DNA of 64,000 bases from Gracilaria gracilis (Eukaryota > Rhodophyta > Florideophyceae > Gracilariales > Gracilariaceae): positions 868,001 through 932,000 of the forward strand of contig JARGSG010000015.1 of assembly GCA_030374805.1 (NCBI GenBank), given 5' to 3'. Below are positions 1 through 10,300 of this stretch, piece by piece. Positions within the stretch are counted from its first letter, which is position 1. Each line of letters begins with the position of its first letter. Under the pieces are notes generated by a model, which saw only the letters and a list, made by a program, of their open reading frames with translations, searched no databases and was not told where the DNA came from. The position numbers and the translations under genes were made by a program.

Positions 1-525
1 GCAAAGATGCGTCGGTCATGGGTCTGACTGGTCCCGCCGTAGGAACTCCTTGTATGAGACGCACAAGTCTTTCCCACACATCTGTTATTTTTTCACCAGG
101 CCTGGAGTAGTGGCTTGCGATGAAAACAGGATTCAACGCCGAACACAATGCGTTATTAACAGAGCCCAAGGCCTTTTTCGGATTGTTCAAATGACTCATT
201 GCTGTTAACTGCGCAACAGCTCTGGAACGTATTCTTTGGTGATCGTCGTCAAGGCCAAAAACAGTAGTACCTGGAAAATAAATATAAAGCCTGTTCACAG
301 AAGCAAGCTCATCTTCGAGTTCTGTTATCAATGAATTTGCCCTCCGTGGAAAGTTTGACCAGCCCTCTCAAAGCGCCTCTACTCTTTGGCGCCTTCTTGT
401 AGTGCATGACAACGCGTCCAGACCTGGCCCTATCGGGTGCTCGAAATGCCCATTTAAAAGAAAAACGGCCGATTTCTGGGAGCGGTAGTGGTCGATACAG
501 TCAATGAGTAGGATGCCGCTAGAAC
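1..525 (-). pseudogene. Exon of an unknown gene, running off the window, with one in-frame stop
   Basis: Minus-strand reading from 523 down to 1 is open except for a TGA at 368-370, which a single C-to-T change from CGA (Arg) would explain. It reads SSGILLIDCIDHYRSQ near the start and LYIYFPGTTVFGLDDDHQR in the middle. It is preceded on the minus strand by a strong 3' splice site (TTATTTTACAG, ending at 526), so I infer that it is an internal exon joined to the frame at 580-1509 through an intron of roughly 75-85 nt. The exact donor is uncertain; GT dinucleotides near 597-607 give a matching phase. I do not recognise the protein. The TGA here and a TAG in the upstream exon suggest a decayed gene, but recent C-to-T changes or a recoded stop cannot be excluded. 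Confidence 0.4.
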
Positions 526-579
526 CTGTAAAATAAGTATCCCTTTAAGCTCGAATGTAGAGGGCGGCTTTTGATTTCG

Positions 580-1509
580 TTAAAATGGAACACGGTTTAG
601 ACTTTCAGCTACCTTGCCGAGGATATAATCCGGGAGGAAGACGCCCAGTACCGCCAATCTACCCAAATTGGTCTGAGTTACACCGTTGAAATTGATCTGC
701 TTCTGTTTGATCTCGCTCATTACGTTATTGAGAATGGTGTTTGCCTCAGTGGCAAAGCGTTTTCCCAAGAACACATTGATCTAGTCGATGTCAATTGTCA
801 AATTATTGAATGGAGAAGCGTAACTCCAATCATCGAGACCTCCGCTTGTAGTCTTCGCTGCCCTGTCGATACTCTCCCGCGCACTGCTCGCTTCGGTTTT
901 TAATAAACTTTTTGAATCCCTGCTCATCTGCATTATGTTATCAATTCCATTGCTGAAAAGTGAAGACCAGATATCATCTACTGCAGTTTGTGGAGCCTCA
1001 CAATTGCTCTCTGTGACACCCATTCTATTAGAAACGTGTCGTTCGAACAAACTTTCAACCGGTAGCAAACGTAATTCCTTCTCTGGTATCTGCGACTGAT
1101 CTTCTGATTGAATGGAACCTGTTTTGGAAGGAACATCTGCAATCTGGAGCTCATTGGATCCTAGTGGAACAAAGAAATTGTCATTGCTACTGTCAGATGC
1201 ATCTGCAGACTCAAATTGAGTTAAGAGATCTTTCGCTATAGTGGGTGGTTGTGCGATATCAATAGGAGTGTGTAATGGTGGCTGATTGGCTGGGTTTTTG
1301 TTGTATTTTTGGAGATTGGTAGATAAAGACTCATATTCCGCGTGAATCTCTGGGGATGGTGATTTGGGAAACAAATCGGTTGGGTTCAATATGTGTACCG
1401 GACTCTCGCATTCTGGAGTTTTGCGCAGGGGTGACGGCTGAAATTTATCAACAGCAAACGTATAACGCTTAAGATCAGAGAAGGAAGGCGGTGATGGTAA
1501 TGGAGCCAT
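580..1509 (-). pseudogene. Unknown protein, 5' exon, interrupted by an in-frame TAG
   Basis: An ATG at 1507-1509 opens a frame of 242 codons to a TAG at 781-783. The same frame continues with no further stop to about 580 (FLGKRFATEANTILNN, then LAVLGVFLPDYILGK). The N-terminal part is rich in Ser, Pro, Thr and acidic residues and looks disordered; the part after the stop looks like an ordered, helical domain. A GT near 597-607 could be the donor of an intron ending at 526, leading into the exon at 1-525. I see no family motif. The composition is unlike the neighbouring transposable elements, so this may be a host gene that is decaying, or part of an element type I do not know. Confidence 0.4.
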
Positions 1510-1532
1510 ATGGGAGGCCTAATTCGCGAAAG

Positions 1533-1865
1533 CGGACAAGGTGGGGTTGAATCCAAGGTCAGCGGTCGTCTCGTTATTGCGGTAAGAATGTCCCGAAACA
1601 CTGTGTTGAGTGCAAGGCTACGCACAGGTGCAAAGAAAGACAACGCCTAGAATGAGTGAGCTATTGAAAGCGGTCAAGATCGGGAGCGGAAAAGGCGGAT
1701 TGAAGCCCAGTGCAGCGGTAGCCTCGTTTGTACGGTTTAGATGGCTGGGCTGAGTTCAGGGCTACGCTTGACTGCGGAAAAAGAGAGCAGCGAGAGTGAT
1801 GGTGACCCAGTAACGGCGGTGAGAAGCGAGAGCGGACGAGGTGGGATCACAGACAAAGTGTGGGT
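1533..1865. repeat. Imperfect tandem repeat upstream of the unknown gene
   Basis: Three diverged copies of a unit of about 65-140 bp are visible. Each has a purine-rich GCGGACAAGGTGGG-like start; two also have a CAGCGGTCGTCTCG or CAGCGGTAGCCTCG core. Copies start near 1533, 1667 and 1815. No coding frame crosses the array convincingly. It lies immediately upstream of the ATG of the minus-strand gene and may be 5' UTR or promoter sequence. Confidence 0.4.
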
Positions 1866-2040
1866 GAGGCGGTGCCGTTAGGTGAGAGTGCCGTCCCTTC
1901 AGGTGAGGTTTACGCCAATTCACCTCGATTGAGGGTCATTCTCACCCGCCGGCGGGACACCCTCATCCTGTACGGGTGAGATGGGACCGCTTCACCCGAA
2001 CTAACCCAAAAGAAAAGGGTGATGAAATTTCCTCACCCCA
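1863..2040. promoter_or_regulatory. Cluster of GGTGA / TCACC motifs with a 12-bp palindrome
   Basis: At least eight copies of GGTGA or its complement TCACC fall in about 180 bp, in both orientations, around the perfect palindrome CCCGCCGGCGGG (about 1944-1955). The density and two-way orientation suggest protein-binding sites or the subterminal repeats of a DNA transposon. The stretch lies between the minus-strand gene ending its 5' side at 1509 and the plus-strand transposase relic from 2272. Confidence 0.35.
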
Positions 2041-2271
2041 ATGGAACCGAGTTATCGCATTTTCATAGCATTGGGAGTTACGCACACTGCTGAAGAGCTA
2101 CGTTTCTTGTCATTTTATTGGATAGAATTCTAGATTACACAGACATACACCGCTCAAACTAGGCGAGAAACACTGGCCAGAGGTCTCGAGACCATAGAAA
2201 TCCAAAAACGTCTCGTTCTGTAGATACAGGCAGAACAAGTTCCACTCCTCAGGTAATGCTTCATAGCTCTG

Positions 2272-4120
2272 GTGATGGATTTCCAGTCCCTGCCAGAGCA
2301 CACCGATCCTGCCATATTGACGGTTCAATATCTCAATACCAAACAAGCCAGAACCGCATGTGACTACGATGACGAGCTTGATGCGACAAACCTGATTGAG
2401 AAGGCGCTTGATAGACATACTGATACCATCACCGGCGCGACAACGGCTCCACCGGCGCTCAACTCTATCAATGTCTCAGAAGACATACTTGCGCTTTCTG
2501 CATCTGCCCGAAACGATGCTCACGCTCACTATGACAAACACATCGGCAATCACGACAGCTGCAAGGGTATAGCACATCACCGCTTCGCTGAAGACTTGAA
2601 AAGAATGGACACCAGCCAGCGTCTCTCGTTTGTCCGTGCGATGTTCTTCGCGCTTTCCTCTCCGCGGGATATGTCAAGTGATTTAGTGCGGCGAGCGACA
2701 ATTTCATCAAGGAAGCGCAAACGCGATTCGAATCGAAGCGTAGCACCAAGAACGCAAACTGTGTTTGCATTATTGGGCAAACGAGTTTGCTTAAACGGCT
2801 TCGCCGCTGTGACGCAACTCTGTCCTGTCACCTTGCGCCGCCACGCCGAAGAGGTTAGCAACCACAGCCGTCCTTATCTCTACAACACAAGGAAAGCTGG
2901 AAATCGAAATGGGAAGTGTGGCGTTCAGCGATTGGTGGTAACTGCATTCTTGGTCATTGTGGCGAGATATTTTGGTATGGAGTGCCCCACAGGCCGGGGA
3001 TCGTGCGACGAATCCCCAATACGGGTACTTCCATCCCATTTTACGAAGCAGCAACTGCCTGTGTAGTACCGAGAGGTATTGGGTGAACTTTGTGATGCTG
3101 CCCTTGAGCCCGTTGAACGTTTCAAGAAGCCAACAGGATCGGTTTCCTTCAGTGTGTTTGTACGCTACTGGTCTTTCGATATGCCACTACTCCGTATTGC
3201 TGTGACAGGTTCTGACTTTTGCGACACCTGCAGGAAGTTACGAAACACAATCTCCTCGCTGGAAGCAGAATACATTCAACAGCAAGCCGCAAAAGCATTC
3301 TCTAGCAACACCTGACGAACTCCAAAACAGAGTTTTGTCTGTATCGAACGCTGCATGAAGCAGCACCAAACAGTGACAAAATCGAACAACGCCACTTTGT
3401 GTTGGACTACGCTGAGAAAGTGCTACTGCCGAAGCTGCAAAGGCAACCTGGGCAGCTCCACTTCATAACAGGCCTTAAATTCGACATCTTTGGAGTGGCA
3501 TGTAGCAACAATTGCATGACAGATATTTACGGACTTGTGGAGGGTCACTGGCCGAATGAGAAGACAGCGAACACTGTGCTGTCGATGATTCACCACTCTG
3601 TAGAAAATCGCTCTTTATTGAAGGACGACGGGTCATACGGAAAGAGACTACTACTTCATGCGGATAATGGTAGTGCCCAAAACAAGAACCTTTTATGCTG
3701 TTCTATCTAGTTTGGAGAGTCTTAGTAGGCTTAAAAGAAGAAGTCACTCTTTACTTTCTTGTGGCTGGTCACACAGAGAACGTGTGCGATGGCTGTTTTG
3801 GTCATGTGAAGAGAAAACTTGTACGTGCTGATGTTACTAATCCAAGGGAGATGATGCAGGTAATACAGGAAAGTTCGAAGGCAAATAATTGCATCGCGGG
3901 AAGTTCTGTTGTATGGAGAAATTGGAAGCGTTTTCTCTCACAATACTTTGTTGTTCCATCTGCAATTCGTCTTTCTAAGTACCATTTATTTACTGCCAAA
4001 CGCAGCACACCAGGTGTTCTTCATATGAAGGTTTTCAGGAACAGCGAGTCATCAGTGTCCTATTGTTTGCTGCAGACAAACACTACAGCGCCAATGTTGA
4101 ACGATTTGGACGGTTTGTAA
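2272..4120 (+). pseudogene. Frameshifted transposase-like relic with HADN-x3-QNKN motif (DUF7869-like)
   Basis: Four consecutive frames on the plus strand (2272-3066, 3079-3315, 3399-3710, 3695-4120) read as one decayed protein. Two motifs identify the family. LLLHADNGSAQNKN (about 3650-3690) and AGHTENVCDGCFGHVKRKL (about 3764-3820) are the HADNxxxQNKN and PGHTxxxxDxxFGxxKR signatures of a repeated transposase-like domain known as DUF7869, common in large eukaryotic repeats; I take it to be RNase H-fold, which is family knowledge and not shown here. A CxxC pair (DFCDTC) in the 3079-3315 piece resembles the zinc knuckle that precedes the catalytic part. At least three frameshifts or stops show the copy is dead. 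I could not find its terminal repeats. Confidence 0.5.
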
Positions 4121-4884
4121 TATAGGAACCCGCTGCCATCGCTTGCGCACGTTCCGTCAAAGCAGCATGATACAAGAAGGAACTATCTTAAAGTGAACAT
4201 TCTGGTTCGGTACTACGCTGGAAATACGGTCCTTGAAACATAGTTCTTCGCAGATAGTACCTAGTGTCCGTATCTTCTGTTATTGTTTATCAATCTTGTT
4301 CGTTCAAAAACGAATTGAAAGCGCTTTCTCTGCTGAGCAATAAAAGGGTCGACTGTTTTGAGGGCTTATTTGAAAGTTTTGAGTCGTATCTCGGCTTTAG
4401 TAAAAAGGCGATAAGTAACTTTTGTTCTTGAAACACTCCCACATGTTTGAAAAAAAAAATCTTTGGATATTCATAATAAAAATGCTGTAGCGAAAATATT
4501 GGGCGTAAAAGAAGAAACTTAGCCACACAGTAGACATAAACGAGACCGTGAAAAAGGTAGAGAACGAAACAGTTGTAATTATATTTGAAAAGATGTCAAT
4601 GTGTTGCTGAATATAGTAAAGAGCAAGAGCCAACTGGAATAAATGTCTGGGCTTCTGTATATGGCAAATGGAACAAATACACTCGAAAACAGGACAAACC
4701 ACGCAAAAATTTGAAGCTCTGGAAAAAAACCACAATAATCTATAGTACGCTAATAAGCAAACCGGTGTGAGATGAACACTAGTCGATGACCACCGAACTC
4801 TGTTTGAAGCTCGGCCGCCGTCGTCGTTGCTTTATTGGGTCGTGTGACTTTTATGTGTGTACACGCGTGCTAACACGTGCTAAG
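4121..4884. other. AT-rich stretch without a recognisable gene
   Basis: Only short frames occur here, with low-complexity Phe/Leu/Ser or Lys-rich translations. It may include the 3' flank of the transposase relic. A TA-rich stretch near 4560-4750 has no family signature. Confidence 0.4.
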
Positions 4885-5092
4885 TATTAGAGAAAGAGAG
4901 TAGATACGACAAAAAAGTTTTCTTGGAGGTGCAAATCGCAATGACTTCCACCACCACACGTTTACATAGACAGAGATAAGCTAGTGTAGAGTAAAATAAA
5001 ATGGTCGTAAAGAACAATATTGAAACAATGACCATACAAATTAGCAACGACAAAAAACAAGAATAAAAATTTAAGAGGTTGTAATGCCAACA
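4885..5092 (-). repeat. LTR copy 1 of a copia-type element (3' LTR)
   Basis: On the minus strand it begins TGTTGGCATTACAACC and ends CTCTAATA. It aligns over its full length (208 versus 207 bp) with 16990-17196 at roughly 80% identity by eye; the block ATAGACAGAGATAAGCTA is identical in both. It directly follows the 3' end of a copia pol relic (5093-6355), so it serves as the 3' LTR of that piece. The identity is too low for a recent insertion. Confidence 0.65.
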
Positions 5093-6355
5093 CCTCTCCC
5101 TGACCTTAGAAGAGAGCAACACAAAAGGCATTACGATGAGTCGCAAAAAGAGTTCTAATTAGAGTTTTTGTCATGATATCGGTATTGTTTTTTTCGAGAG
5201 AACATATAGAATATCAACAAATCCACTCTTGACGGCTTCTGGCACGTGATGAGAACGAATGTCAATGTGGTTTACTTTGCGCATTCCAAGATATTCCTTG
5301 GACCATTGAATAGTTCTAAGGTTGTCCTGACAAACAACAACTAGTTTCAGTAATGGTAGTCTTATTTTGGTGAAAAAATTCTCTATCTACTGCACTTGAC
5401 GGATGCATTCTGATATAACATAAAACTTAGCTCCCGAGGAATAGAGAGTGGTTGATTTCTGAAGCTCGGAGCTCCAGATGATAAAGAACCTTCTATTACT
5501 GAGGTATCGTCCCTCTCTAGATCGCCTTTTCTCGATTTCTCTTTCTCAGTCCGCATCAAACCAAGTTTTGACATCCATTTCCAAATCCCTTGGTATTTTC
5601 AAGTCAAAGTTCCGAGTGCCTTTCAAATAGCGTACCAAGCTTTTCAAGCAGTTCCAGTGTTCTGGTTTAGGCGAGGACACAAATTTTCCAAGAAGAGAGA
5701 CGGACATAGCAAGATCAGGACGTTGTTGTTCAATGTAGGGTACCGCTTGAAGCAGCAGAGGGAATGAAGAAAGTTTGAAGAAGAATACGGAGGGTTCACT
5801 CACTTCGAGTTATCCGCTCGTTTGAGTTGCCATCCGAAAACTCGAGATGGCCGATTGTGCGCACCCTTGCCGAGTCGGTTGACCGCTGACTCAGCGAACC
5901 ACTTTTACTTGTGGAGATATTAATTGTTGCATACACTAGATATCTACTGACCGTCTCTTGCAAACCAATATTGATTTGGCAACACCAACGTGATGAGTCC
6001 GAACATCAATACATTTCTGTACTGACTGGATTAGCATTGAACGCAGTGTATATGAAAACGACATATGTGACTGTACACGAGTAGTCTTGACGCAACTACC
6101 GCACATATGCGCCCAAACTGCATCCAAAACGCTCAGCAGTAGCTATTGTATTCACCAGACGTGCACGGGGGCTCAAAAACAGTAAAGATCCAATTGCCCC
6201 TCTGCACGGGATAGTATCCGTGTGAATAGGATCTTCCTCCGTAATCGGTGTTCTAGAATCATAGAGGCAGTGTCCATCTGGCAAAGGATGTGATAGAGGT
6301 TTGGCAGATTTCATATTGCACATTGAAAGAACTTTGTTAATGAGAGGCTGTTGCA
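5093..6355 (-). pseudogene. copia pol 3' part: end of reverse transcriptase and RNase H
   Basis: The pieces read in the usual copia order on the minus strand. MKSAKPLSHPLPDG followed by GAIGSLLFLS (6096-6323) is the RT to RNase H connection. RPDLAMSVSLLGKFVSSPK then LVRYLKGTRNFDL (5546-5803) is the start of RNase H. A frame near 5230-5350 reads VNHIDIRSHHVPEAVKSGF, the RNase H tail, and TDIMTKTLIRTLF (about 5160-5190) is the end of pol, just before the LTR at 5092. Parts of the RPDI region appear twice (6130-6250 and 5680-5780), so two overlapping copies may be fused. Several frameshifts show it is dead. The 5' break lies near 6355. Confidence 0.65.
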
Positions 6356-7382
6356 GTCAGTGACCACCTGTTTTATTCCGCATTTTACAGTGAATGACAT
6401 TCATTTCCCGTGTCAGCCTGTACGATGGTCACCCTGAAACCTTCCGTCTCCATGCGAAATGCCGCGAATCTCCTCCCAAAACCAATCCCGCCAACGAAGT
6501 AACAACTCTTTGCCATACTGCACTTGCGACAAGCCCTCCACCTGCGTCGTCCAATTACTTCAAAAGCTTTCTTGCCAAAGATAGTTTCTTTACGTCGAGA
6601 AATGCGTAATGGAAAATCCGAGACCAATATCGTCAGATTCATACCCTAATGGCTTGAAAACCACCCCTCCCTGCTTCGCCTGCAAACCATATGATTCTCA
6701 TCAACCGACAAGCACTGTTGTTTTGACTAAACCTCAATTGCACCAGCGAACTCAAATGAACACAGGCAACATAATCAATCCTTTTACGTTATTGAATGTC
6801 GAAAACCCCCCAATCTGTCTTACTCTGTACTTCCTGCCCCAATAAACAACTTGGATGGAACGTTATCTGCAACCCCACAAAGTATGGAATCAAAAAGAGT
6901 ACTCGCGCACTACAGTACTGGAAAGTGAGACATCTTTCTTCTCATAAATCGAAAATGCAAAAAATTGCGTCATATGTTGCTGCGATGGCGACAAAGAAAA
7001 TATACCGCCTTCAATAAAAATGGAGATGGTGGCCCGGAATTCCACGCACGATTGAACCCCGTACAATCTTCTTGCTATCGATGATATGGCTATTACTTCT
7101 TTATTTACTCAAGAGTTCTGCCGTCTTTCATAATGCTCTTCCCAGGCTGTAGCTCTTTTGCTCACGGACCCATTTCATTACTTTTTATGCTATACACATC
7201 GAAATCACTGCAGATATGCGCAGAAATTTGCAATGAAGAGTCGCAGAGAGTCAAATTTCAAAGATAATGGGATTTGTGTGTTTACAGGAAGTGGTTGCCC
7301 AGGACCTAACTAGGCACTCAACGGTCGGCTTTGGTCTATCTCAGAAATAATGGGCTATTCTCCAAGCACCATTTAATCGTTA
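6356..7382. other. Stretch without a recognisable gene
   Basis: Short plus-strand frames (for example 6609-6845 and 6796-7017, the latter with a CTSC pair followed by a basic segment) have no clear family signature. They may be the eroded start of the polyprotein relic that follows from 7383. Confidence 0.3.
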
Positions 7383-10300
7383 ATGGATTTTGAGTGCATA
7401 GTTTCTGCTCATTCTGGTGGTCGGTACCAGGCTACTGATGTCATGAGAAAATTATGCTGCCGCCATGGCCTCTACGTATTGAAGGAAGGAAAATCTACGT
7501 CACCGCCGGAAGTGTCTTTAAAGACTCTCGATTCTGTAACAGATCGTTTTATTGTCAGATGTGTTCTGTTTGCCCTGGCCACACTCATTTCAGCACTCTG
7601 TAGTGCATGGGTTAGCAAAGAGCTGCGATACTGTTATTCAAAATGTTGCCATAGCACTGTGACAGAGCTGTCACTTCTCTACTGTATTTGTTGACAACAG
7701 TTTTCGAATTCTTCCGTTCCAAGAAAATGGTTCGTGCATGAAGAACTCTGGGCGATATTTTCGTGGCTGATCTGCCGTTTAAAAACAAGATTGATGACAG
7801 AACCTCTCAGAAACGACTTGAGCCGGTGCTTGCCAGCGAAGGGATAATTTTAAAGCGACTCAGCTACAAGGTACGATGCTATGTGAAAGCGTAACATATT
7901 GATCGTATGCTTGTCGAGATTGTGGGAGCATCAGCTTCTTCAATATGCAGAAAACCGAGGAAACCCATCAAAACAGTTCATTCCGATCTTGAACGTATGG
8001 CTTCTGGGTTTAGGAGTCGCGAAGATGAGTATTAGAATGGGAGGTGATCTCTGACGAATGAAATTGCCTCTATTCGCAAATCGCTGTGGACGGATGTAAT
8101 GCTAACCATCTCTTCGGACCACAGACTGTTATTATGGGGTGCTGCAGCGCAGGCCCAGAAACAGACAGTGGAGGACACGTTTCCTCTCTGCCATACATAT
8201 GACTGTCTTCCGAGCCTTCAATTGAAGAGGAGCTCCGCAATGGCACTACCTACATGCGGTCGGAATTAATTCTGTGTGCAAGAGCTCTAAAACTCATATA
8301 ACAAGCTGTACTGTCCAGGACAAATGGGATAAGTGGACTATTGACTATTAGCGTGTCTGTTGCTGGCATCTGCGAGGTAAGCCCTTCGTTTTTCAGTGTG
8401 TTGAACGCAATGGGATTGTATCTCTCCTACAACGTAACTGAAAGGTATCGACAGAGTCTCATCGCGGAAAGAGAACGGAATGGGCCCTGGAACTGGGACA
8501 ACCGTCCCTGTTCTTTAGTTTGACAATTGGGATATCACACCTCCTCACGCTCTGAAGGTAGACTGGAAGGCTATGCCAAAAATAAATGGCTCACTTTTGC
8601 AAGGGGGAGTGAGTGGAAGAGCATTGGAGGGCTCTGCTTCAGTACATAATCGATCCGCGAAGCGATAAAGATTGTCTGAAGGGAAAACCCCTAAGACGCT
8701 TGGTAATCGAAATTCAATTGTTGCGCGGTTTGCAAACCCACAAAATGAACTGATTATCCATCAGTTCAATAATATTGTGTTTGCACTCGGTTCAATTTTT
8801 CGAGCAAGATTGGAAGGCAGCAAAGAGGCACAGAGCTCCGAGTACAAATCACGGACAGAAGAAGAATTCTGTTTTGGAGTGGAAGATAAACCAATGAACT
8901 TTCGCGCGCTGCTTTTATCTGCATTTCAACCTCATGAGATCGGCTGGCAACCGATGAAGCACTATACGAACATCAAATAGTCTAGGTCGAAATAGGCCGA
9001 GACAACTCCGTCGATTTGCTGACAAGAAGCCGGTTTTTGTGCTCGGTTGAGGAGCAACTGCAGCCTGGAAAATCAGGTCGCCCGGGCTATATTGTTATTG
9101 GAGGAGATTAACCGTCTTACAAGATGTTCACGGATCTTTGGTTGGAGTCGTAGCGGCGGTCAGAGAGAGGAAATGGCAATGGCGAATAAACTACCGGTCG
9201 CAGCTCCTCTGAAGGTTTACTGTTGCATGAATGGTGTTTTGCGTTCCCGGGATTCTTCCATGCCGAAAAGCAAGCGATTTATTCTTTGTGTAAATAAATG
9301 CTCGACAGTCTTGGACTAGAGTAAATGGTGAGCTGTTCTGGTTTGCCCAAATCACAAGATAGCTAACATATTGAAACATTCCCATGCACAAAATAACAGA
9401 GCGCTGCTGTTCAACTTTGCGGGTGCGATGGTCATTCACTTAATTGACTTCCTGCTTATGGAAGATGTTACTATCGCTAGACACGTGCTCAGTTTGCATA
9501 GAATGAACAGCAGGAAAAAGGTCTCTGTCGATACGGCGTCATCTGGCGAAATGGTATGTGAAAAGTCAAGATATGATTCAATAGTAGTGGCACATCGGAA
9601 TCTTCCATACCGAGAGTTATATCGCAAAACGACTGAAATGGTAACGGCAGAGGTTCTACACATAGGAAACGCCATTGTTGATAGTATTCCTGTTCGTTTT
9701 GCGGCAGGAGCAAACGGGAAGCACTTCGTGAGCACCGTGCTATTTCCTGTCTACTCCCAACGGTTGGCTTTCACATTCTGTCTAGAACAGGTCATACGAA
9801 CATGACAGAAGAATTTTGGTTTAAGCATAATGCAATCCTACACTCTAGTACTCATCTGAACTATCAGAAACTCTCATTATTCTCTTGCTTCTTCAGGAGT
9901 AGCATCTCCAACATTTTGGAGGAGGAGCTACATCTAAACAATCCAAGACGAAGTGTAATGAAGCTACTAAGCTTCACGGGAGGGAGTAAACATGCTACAG
10001 ACAGGAGAGGCTTTGGATATGTTCATTCAGACGACGCTTTGGAAATGTTGATGGTGAGACATTTGAAGAGTTTGAGCGTCAATTTCTTGGAACATTTAGA
10101 AGCTTCAGCGGCTTGGATAATGCAGTTTTACATGTTCATCTCGCTGATCCCGTACATGGATGGGGCGCCTAGATTATTTGGGGAAAAGAGGAAGAGTAAT
10201 GATTGTGGAGAGGATACTGCACCAATTGCACAATTTGACAGAAACGCTTGCCAGTGGAGAACTGTAGCGCGAATGTTGCCCATAATGCGAGAGGCAGGAT

